16,190 nt of DNA from an uncultured Porphyromonas sp. (GTDB taxonomy: Bacteria > Bacteroidota > Bacteroidia > Bacteroidales > Porphyromonadaceae), in assembly GCA_946222055.1 (NCBI GenBank), contig CAMIEW010000002.1, positions 1 to 16,190 on the forward strand. Reading direction: 5' to 3'. Every line of letters starts with the position of its first letter. Position 1 is the stretch's first letter. The position numbers were made by a program, and so were the translations under genes. Below the pieces are notes generated by a model. That model searched no databases. It was not told where the DNA came from and saw only the letters and a list, made by a program, of their open reading frames with translations. Positions 1 to 6,119 of the stretch are shown piece by piece.

Positions 1-104
1 GGTTTGGTTAACAATTTTGATGATTATTGATCCCTTGTGTAGAGAAATTTCCTACTGAGAGAGTTAATTTGATTGAATGAATGCGTTTCGATGGGTTTTG
101 TTTG

Positions 105-112
105 TAGTTTTG
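105..112 (+). promoter_or_regulatory. Possible -7 box for the lipoprotein operon
   Basis: TAGTTTTG matches the Bacteroidetes -7 consensus TAnnTTTG exactly and lies 77 bases before the start of the first lipoprotein gene. No good -33 TTG/TTTG box is visible at the expected 19-20 base distance; the nearest T-rich stretch (86-89) is too close. The rest of the 188 bases before the gene shows no gene or strong hairpin. It is the best candidate seen, but could be chance. Confidence 0.35.
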
Positions 113-188
113 AGTGGAGGGTGAAGTGAATGGGGGCAGGTGATAAGCAGGAATTATTTCCAAATCTTTCATAACACTAATTGTCTTT

Positions 189-1850
189 ATGCTGAAGCGA
201 CATCTTTTTACCTTGTTCGCTGCGACATGCCTGGGCGCTGTGATGCTGTCCCTCCAGAGTTGTATGCAGCAAGCATCCCCTGCGGGTCCCGAGCAGGCAC
301 CTGATGACCCCTACTTCATAGAGGTCACAGAGGCTGAGACTATCGCCAGAGATTTTCTCAGGTCCTCTGATCTCCGGTCCATGGATGACCTTAGACTCTC
401 TCTCCTCTCGGACGATAAGTCTCTGCAAAATAGTAGTGACGAGTCTGGTCAGCCGGCCTACTACGTTTATGGACTCGAGAAGGGGGGCTTTGTGATCGTC
501 TCCGCTACCAAGCTAGCCCACCCTGTGCTGGGCTACTCATTGGAGAACAATTTTGACTCTAGGAATCAGAATATGATCTCCTACCTCGGCACTCTGAGTA
601 ATCAGATAGGAAATGCGAGGAGGGTCCTACTTGCTAATGACCCAAATGAGAAGGATCCATACATAGACAAGGGAGAGACTGTCAGGGGCAAAGGAAAGGT
701 CGTCGTCCCAATGATGCTTCGTACGCGGTGGGATCAGGATCGTGTCACAGGCGGAAAGCTACCACCTCAGATAGCCATCGGGTGTCTTGCCGTAGCGACA
801 GGTCAGATAATGAAGTTTTGGTCCTATCCGGACAAAGCTGTGGGTGTGTATGGATACACAGACCGTAACCTGGGCTATGTGGAGCACAACTATGACTATA
901 ACATAGACTGGGACGCGATGCCGCTCATCAATACTGAGCCTAATCCTACTGTGGCACGCTTCTTCTACGGACTGGCAATATCGATGAATATGGCTTTCGG
1001 ACCGTCCAGCGGCGCACTAATGTTTGATGTGCCGTCTGCTCTCCATCGGCATTATGGGTATCCTAAGGATATGTATGTGCTCCAGAGGATGAGCACGCCT
1101 ACCGACGAGTGGCTGCCTGTTGTGAAGAGCGAATTAGATAAGGGGCACCCAGTCCTTTATGGCGGTCAGGGCAAGGGCGGCGGACACGCATTCGTGCTGG
1201 ACGGCTACACGGATAATAACTACTTCCACGTCAACTGGGGGTGGGGTGGTATGTCCGACGGTTGGTTCCTTATCGATGCCTTGAGTCCGGAGGCACTGGG
1301 TGCCGGTGGAGGAGCCGGTGGATTTAATATGAATCACCATATGATGATCAACTTCCGTCCTCCGCTCACCACTACCGGAGAGGATACTGATCCCGTCGAT
1401 GAGATATACGACACACCTACGAACGAAGTGGTCTACAGTCCCGTCTATGGCCTCTCACAGCTGAGAGCCTTCCTGTCCTTTACGAGAATTGCCGGGCGTG
1501 AGACTGCTTCGGGTCCTGACGGCTACAGTGACTTTACGAAGCAGCTGATGACAGGTAAGAGGGGGGACACCATTGATTACATGGTGAGTCCCACTTACAC
1601 CAGTGAGGAGCAGCCTCTCTGGATCTATATCTGGATGGATGTAGACAACGACGGATACTTCGCCGACTATGAGCTGGTGGCTCGTCATGATGAGGTGACG
1701 AGCGATGTCTCAGGATCCTTTGATATCCCCGATGTGATCTCTGACGGTCCTCACAGGGTAAGGGTCATGATGTCTCTGGATGGTGCACCATCCCCACAGA
1801 AGATTGTTGTCAATGGGGAAGTGGAGGACTACGCCATCATCGTGAAATAA
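189..1850 (+). CDS. C10 family (streptopain-like) cysteine peptidase lipoprotein with C-terminal GEVED domain
   Basis: A predicted secreted, lipid-anchored cysteine protease of 553 residues. The start at 189 gives a proper lipoprotein signal peptide with lipobox LQSC (Cys25). Residues about 45-150 resemble the inhibitory propeptide of the family (GGFVIVSATKLAHPVLGYS). The catalytic region is clear: Cys199 in IAIGCLAVATGQIMKF, His333 in GGHAFVLDGY, and FHVNWGWGGMSDGWF (347-360) with the conserved Asn/Trp; these match SpeB of Streptococcus and PrtT-like proteases of Porphyromonas. The C-terminus (about 415-553) carries a calcium-site-like MDVDNDGYFADYE and ends in NGEVEDYAIIVK, the hallmark of GEVED domains. 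The segment before the Cys (RWDQDRVTGGKLPPQIA) lacks the usual PYN-type stretch, so the site may be atypical. It is the first gene of a probable four-gene operon and overlaps or abuts the next. Substrate is unknown; proenzyme activation by self-cleavage is known for the family and inferred here. Confidence 0.9.
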   Translation: MLKRHLFTLFAATCLGAVMLSLQSCMQQASPAGPEQAPDDPYFIEVTEAETIARDFLRSSDLRSMDDLRLSLLSDDKSLQNSSDESGQPAYYVYGLEKGGFVIVSATKLAHPVLGYSLENNFDSRNQNMISYLGTLSNQIGNARRVLLANDPNEKDPYIDKGETVRGKGKVVVPMMLRTRWDQDRVTGGKLPPQIAIGCLAVATGQIMKFWSYPDKAVGVYGYTDRNLGYVEHNYDYNIDWDAMPLINTEPNPTVARFFYGLAISMNMAFGPSSGALMFDVPSALHRHYGYPKDMYVLQRMSTPTDEWLPVVKSELDKGHPVLYGGQGKGGGHAFVLDGYTDNNYFHVNWGWGGMSDGWFLIDALSPEALGAGGGAGGFNMNHHMMINFRPPLTTTGEDTDPVDEIYDTPTNEVVYSPVYGLSQLRAFLSFTRIAGRETASGPDGYSDFTKQLMTGKRGDTIDYMVSPTYTSEEQPLWIYIWMDVDNDGYFADYELVARHDEVTSDVSGSFDIPDVISDGPHRVRVMMSLDGAPSPQKIVVNGEVEDYAIIVK

Positions 1851-1867
1851 TGCAGGACATAATCACT

Positions 1868-3709
1868 ATGAAACAAAATATCCATTATATACTTACCTTA
1901 TTCCTAGTCGCCTTTACTCTTAGCGGATGCTTCGAGGATAGCGACGCACCTTGTGTGCCTCTGGAAGCGATTACAATAGACTCTGAGACCACACCCTCTG
2001 AAGTGGCTGTAGGTCAGAAGGTCAGGATCACCTACTCCTGCACACCCAGTGATGCTACTCTGGGAGAGGTCAAGTGGACCACCTCCGATCCTGAGATCGC
2101 TACGGTTGACGACCGGGGTGTGGTTAGTCCTCTTAGTCCCGGTGATGTGACGATCACGGTCACAGCTAAGGGGAAGTCGTCCTCTGTTGATCTGAAGGTC
2201 TATGACCCCAAGAGTGGCTTTGTCACTTTTGACACAAAAGAAAAGAGTCTGGTAGTAGGCGAAATGTTTGCCCTTGAGCCTCATGTAGGACCCGCTACAC
2301 TTAAGGAGCGGTCTCTCACCTGGAAGTCCTCCGATGAGTCAGTGGCCACGGTGACCTCTATGGGTATCACCAAGGCCATTACTCCCGGTGAAGCTCTTAT
2401 ATCAGCATCCCTGAGTAATGGTGAGAAGGCCGAGTGCAAGGTGGTGGTCAAGGCAACATTCTCTCTTATACCTGAGAGCTTGGATGTGATCGAGGGTGAG
2501 TCTGTGCAGATCGAGGTTAACGATCCTGCTAAGCGACTCATAACCTGGTCTTCCTCTGATCCGACGATCGCCAAGGTGGACGCTAAGGGATTAGTAACTG
2601 CTATCCTTCCCGGCGAGGTCGATATCATCGCCACGACGGCACTCGGTGAGGCGGTAAAGTGTCACGTTACTGTCAAGCTGAAGCCCATGCCCCAGATCTC
2701 TCTCGGCAAGAGCTCTCTAGAGCTGGTAATCACCCAGACCTATCGCTTCAAGGTAAAGAATGGCCAGGGACGCAACCTTACCTGGTCCTCCTCCGATGAG
2801 TCCGTCGCTACTGTGGACGAGAATGGAGTGGTAACTACTCTGAAGGTAGGTGAGACAGTAATTACGGTAAAGGATGTCAAGTATGGGCAGTCCTCAGAGT
2901 GCCGACTGATCGTGAAGGAAATACCTACTGATCCCCTGACGCTGGATAAGGAGACCGTAACGCTCTACACCTCTGATGTTGCGCAGCTGAGAGTGACCGA
3001 CGGATCAGGTGCAGCCCTGACCTGGAGCTCATCAGATACCAATATCGCGACGGTATCACGATCCGGTATGGTTACTGCTATCGCTCCCGGAGAGGCAACG
3101 ATCTCAGTAAGGGACGAGAGGACCTATAAGAAGGGCACATGCCGTATCAAGGTGATTGATCGCACGGTCAAGACTATACGGGTAACCCCTGCAGAGATGT
3201 CTGTGACGGTAGGCTACGTAAGAGGCTACAACCTGGAGGTCCTTCCTCTCAATGCATCCAACACTGAGGTGGATATCTGGTCCGAGGACCCCTCTATTGC
3301 TGAGGCCATCGTCTACGATAAGCGCAATGTTATCTTTGGTAAGAAGGTGGGACATACAGTCATCCACTTTGCTACAAAAGATAGGAAGAAGGAGACGACA
3401 ATGTCTGTCACAGTAAATCCTCCCGCCATCGAGTCGATCTCCATCTCGTATGGTAATCTCAGTATGAAGGAGGGAGACCAGACGAAACTGACTGCCATCA
3501 GTGCACCGAGCAGCGCTCTTACTCCTGCCGTTACCTGGAGCAGCTCTAACCCCTCAGTCGCTACCGTAGATGAGAATGGACTCGTGAAAGCCATCGCTAA
3601 GGGAACTGCGACGATCACTGCTCGCGTCAAGGATAGCATGCTCACTGCTCGTTGTGAGATCTCTGTCATTAGCGGGGATGCTGCCGATGTACCGGGTCAG
3701 GATCTCTAA
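1868..3709 (+). CDS. Lipoprotein of seven tandem Big_2 (bacterial Ig-like) domains
   Basis: A predicted surface lipoprotein of 613 residues built almost wholly of bacterial Ig-like group 2 domains. I choose the ATG at 1868: it gives a compact signal peptide (MKQNIHYILTLFLVAFTLSGC) with lipobox LSGC and Cys21. An in-frame ATG at 1850 overlaps the previous stop by one base (TAATG) but would add MQDIIT before the signal peptide. After the Cys comes FEDSD, an acidic run like known Bacteroidetes surface-export signals. Seven repeats follow at about 33-111, 116-194, 197-270, 276-350, 356-430, 434-517 and 519-601, most with the core TWSSSDxxxATVDxxGxVTAxxPGE. Repeat 6 is the most diverged. No catalytic motif is seen. 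Such arrays usually act as a stalk or adhesive rod; that role here is inference. It sits second in the operon, between the C10 peptidase and two fimbrillin-like proteins. Confidence 0.88.
   Translation: MKQNIHYILTLFLVAFTLSGCFEDSDAPCVPLEAITIDSETTPSEVAVGQKVRITYSCTPSDATLGEVKWTTSDPEIATVDDRGVVSPLSPGDVTITVTAKGKSSSVDLKVYDPKSGFVTFDTKEKSLVVGEMFALEPHVGPATLKERSLTWKSSDESVATVTSMGITKAITPGEALISASLSNGEKAECKVVVKATFSLIPESLDVIEGESVQIEVNDPAKRLITWSSSDPTIAKVDAKGLVTAILPGEVDIIATTALGEAVKCHVTVKLKPMPQISLGKSSLELVITQTYRFKVKNGQGRNLTWSSSDESVATVDENGVVTTLKVGETVITVKDVKYGQSSECRLIVKEIPTDPLTLDKETVTLYTSDVAQLRVTDGSGAALTWSSSDTNIATVSRSGMVTAIAPGEATISVRDERTYKKGTCRIKVIDRTVKTIRVTPAEMSVTVGYVRGYNLEVLPLNASNTEVDIWSEDPSIAEAIVYDKRNVIFGKKVGHTVIHFATKDRKKETTMSVTVNPPAIESISISYGNLSMKEGDQTKLTAISAPSSALTPAVTWSSSNPSVATVDENGLVKAIAKGTATITARVKDSMLTARCEISVISGDAADVPGQDL
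1964..3667 (+). repeat. Seven in-frame Big_2 domain repeats
   Basis: Seven units of about 75-85 codons encode successive Ig-like domains. The protein cores are alike (W-S/T-S-S-D...ATV...G...PG), but the DNA uses different synonymous codons from copy to copy, for example for TWSSSD at about 2548, 2782, 3022 and 3532. This points to old duplications rather than a recent, recombining tandem array. Confidence 0.8.
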
Positions 3710-3734
3710 CACATAGGATTGAAATAGTGTCAAA

Positions 3735-6083
3735 ATGAAAAATAATCATATACTTTATCCTCTGATCCTTCTCTTTGTCACTCTTGCAGGGTGCCAAAGG
3801 GCGGACTTGAGACCTCTTGATCCGACAACAGATCCACAAGAGAGGACGATTAGCTTTAGTGCAGAAGCACCTCTGCTCTCTACTAGAGCAATCATGGCAC
3901 CCAAGGAGGGCTCAAGGGATCTTGAGGTCCTCTTCACCAAGGATGATCAGGTGCTGATCTTTGTCTCGCAGGCTGATACCACGTTCGTCTTGAAAACCAT
4001 GCCTACCAGCATCGGAGCTGATGGTAAGAAGTGTAATTTTGAGATTACTCTCCCCGACAAGGTGGATCTCTCTAAGCCGATGACCCTGATCGGGTACACC
4101 GGTATGAGGGATGGAGATGATCGTGTGACCAATGAGCCGGAGCACTTTATTTTAGACAAGGATCGAGTGCTATTCAATATCACTCCCTCTCGCCAGCTCT
4201 CTCTGGATGAGATGCGTCCCCCTCTCTTCTTCCGGTTAGACGAGTTCTCATCCGCAGATAGGAAGGTGCGGACAATTTCGGTCACTTTTAGTCACATAGG
4301 TACCTACCAGGTGATCCATACCACAAATAACTCCGGAATGGATCGCCCTAAGGGTAAGACGGATGTGTGTCTCACGGATGCGACTAATGGCTTTGCTCCA
4401 CAGCTCCCATGGGCATATAGTATGGAGTACCTCCAGAGCAACGTATCGACTCCATTCCTGGATCTCTCCTCCGGCGAGGTGGTCTACGAGGTTGGCCTCA
4501 AGAGAGACTACTTCTATAGTCGTCCTATGAAGCAAGGTCAGACTATTGACTTTGTCAATTGGTTTGTGCCCCGACCTGAAGCCAGGTATGGGAAGGCAGC
4601 CATTTACTACAATGATGTCCTTTCCCGCGGAGAGTTCGTTAGTGAGGCTTATGTCTCATCGGGTGCAGAGCAGATCAAAGTAGGACACGCCTACCATACT
4701 TACTGCAATCTACTACCCAGGGGGGTACAGCTGACGGACCAGACGGGAGAGCCTATTAAGTCAGAGGTGCCCAGGATTACCTTCACTACCAAGATCCCCA
4801 AGGGAGAGACGATACAGATCTACTCCTACTTTGGCTACGCTGATCTTGCTGATGCCTTTGTGGATCTGAATGACAATGGCGTCAAGGATGAGGGCGAGGA
4901 GATCGATAAGTCCTACGACTTTTATCCTAAGGTCGTTGATAGCCCCACCATCACCATATACGGTAAGGCGGAGACGGTAAAATTGAGGGATAGTCAGATC
5001 ACCTCTATCCGGCTCTACAATCAGGACCTCCTGACGTCGCTTAGTGTTAGTGGCAATCTTCTGAGCAAGGAAGCTCTGGATCTGATGATGAGCGATCTCC
5101 CTGATATTCACCATGTGGAGATCAGTCAGGTCGCCCCCAAGACTCTCTCGCTGACAGACAATCCCGGCACTGAAACTTGTGATCTGAGCATTGCGTTCCA
5201 GAAGGATTGGTCCGTGGATATCCCTGTACTGCATAAGGATGCTCCCTTTGTCAATCTATGGATGGGAGGAGCCAGTGGAAACCTTTACCTAAATGTAGAT
5301 GCCGCACCTGGTGACAGGAAAGACGTGTGGGTCGACCTCAATGGTAACGGTATCAAGGAGAAGGGAGAGAAAGTGACAAGCTTCGGTCTGGATGCCGACC
5401 AGATGATGGTTCTCCCTCGACGTGGTAATAATGTGGTGATCTACGGAAAGATCACTGCACTATCTGCTCCGGAGAGCGGTATCCTGGCACTTGTAGAGAG
5501 TAACCTCACCTCCCTCAAGTATGTAGATATCTCTGCCAACGGCGCTGCCGCCTTACTTCTCAGTGGGATGAAGGATCTGGAGTATCTGGACGTCTCCGAT
5601 AACAACTTCAGGACTGATATGCTCCCCTTTATACTCAGTGAGTATCCAAATCTGAAGGTGCTCAATATGTCCGAGTCCGGTATCTCCGAGGTCAAGGGAG
5701 GATTCGCACACAACCCCAATCTCGTCTATCTGAATGCTCGAGGTTGCGGCATCGAGGCTATGGATCTCACAGCATGCACTAAGCTGCGGACTCTTATCGT
5801 CTCTGACAATAATCTTTCTGAGCTCGACATCAAGCCACTTACTGGTCTCTCCTACCTGGAGCTGATCGGCAATCGTATGTCTAAGGAGGCATTAGCTAGT
5901 GTTATCTCCTCTCTTCCTAAGGTGGACGCTAAGATCCCCGGTAAGCTATTCCTGGGACGCAACCCGGGCGCTACAGTTGTCGATATTGTCCCGGCCCAGG
6001 ATAAGAACTGGAAGGTCGATATCGAGCGCGATAAGGGAGACAACCATATCGATCGCCCGAAGCTAGATGGCGAGAAGTGGTAA
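3735..6083 (+). CDS. Lipoprotein with Mfa/fimbrillin-like N-terminus and two calcium-motif/leucine-rich modules
   Basis: A predicted surface lipoprotein of 782 residues, function unknown. The signal peptide ends in lipobox LAGC (Cys20). Residues about 36-330 look like a Mfa/fimbrillin-type fold: ERTISFSAEAPLLSTRA, a TKDDQVLIFV strand, and a closing GHAYHTYCNLLPRG. Arg51 in STRA sits where type V pilins and their relatives have an Arg cleavage site. Two related modules follow. Module A (about 346-496) has FVDLNDNGVKDEGE, an IYGK strand, LLSKEAL and DNPG...DWSVD. Module B (about 503-763) has VWVDLNGNGIKEKGE, an IYGK strand, several leucine-rich repeats (LEYLDVSDNNF, LVYLNARGCGI, LRTLIVSDNNL), MSKEAL and RNPG...NWKVD. 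Module A has fewer leucine-rich turns. It lies 25 bases after the Big_2 gene and 36 before the next, so is very likely co-transcribed. An adhesin or accessory pilus subunit is the most likely role; this is inference. Confidence 0.85.
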   Translation: MKNNHILYPLILLFVTLAGCQRADLRPLDPTTDPQERTISFSAEAPLLSTRAIMAPKEGSRDLEVLFTKDDQVLIFVSQADTTFVLKTMPTSIGADGKKCNFEITLPDKVDLSKPMTLIGYTGMRDGDDRVTNEPEHFILDKDRVLFNITPSRQLSLDEMRPPLFFRLDEFSSADRKVRTISVTFSHIGTYQVIHTTNNSGMDRPKGKTDVCLTDATNGFAPQLPWAYSMEYLQSNVSTPFLDLSSGEVVYEVGLKRDYFYSRPMKQGQTIDFVNWFVPRPEARYGKAAIYYNDVLSRGEFVSEAYVSSGAEQIKVGHAYHTYCNLLPRGVQLTDQTGEPIKSEVPRITFTTKIPKGETIQIYSYFGYADLADAFVDLNDNGVKDEGEEIDKSYDFYPKVVDSPTITIYGKAETVKLRDSQITSIRLYNQDLLTSLSVSGNLLSKEALDLMMSDLPDIHHVEISQVAPKTLSLTDNPGTETCDLSIAFQKDWSVDIPVLHKDAPFVNLWMGGASGNLYLNVDAAPGDRKDVWVDLNGNGIKEKGEKVTSFGLDADQMMVLPRRGNNVVIYGKITALSAPESGILALVESNLTSLKYVDISANGAAALLLSGMKDLEYLDVSDNNFRTDMLPFILSEYPNLKVLNMSESGISEVKGGFAHNPNLVYLNARGCGIEAMDLTACTKLRTLIVSDNNLSELDIKPLTGLSYLELIGNRMSKEALASVISSLPKVDAKIPGKLFLGRNPGATVVDIVPAQDKNWKVDIERDKGDNHIDRPKLDGEKW
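4770..5222 (+). repeat. Module A: DLNxNGxxxxGE plus short leucine-rich segment
   Basis: First copy of a protein module found twice in this gene and once in the next. Order: a beta-rich lead (ITFTTKIPKGETI), an acidic motif (VDLNDNGVKDEGE), an IYGK strand, a short leucine-rich stretch, LLSKEALDLMMSDLP, then DNPG...FQKDWSVD. It is shorter than module B by loss or non-gain of leucine-rich turns. The acidic motif resembles calcium loops of dockerins and GEVED domains. Confidence 0.65.
5241..6023 (+). repeat. Module B: DLNxNGxxxxGE plus extended leucine-rich repeats
   Basis: Second copy of the module, about 260 codons. It has VWVDLNGNGIKEKGE, a VVIYGK strand, a run of about 20-23-residue leucine-rich repeats (YVDIS, YLDVSDNN, VLNMSESG, YLNARGCG, TLIVSDNN, YLELIGN), RMSKEALASVISSLP and RNPG...DKNWKVD. 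The closing motifs match module A position for position, showing an internal duplication followed by different leucine-rich expansion. Confidence 0.65.
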
Positions 6084-6119
6084 TTGTAAGCTTTGATTAT
6101 TTAAAGACAGGATTATTCC

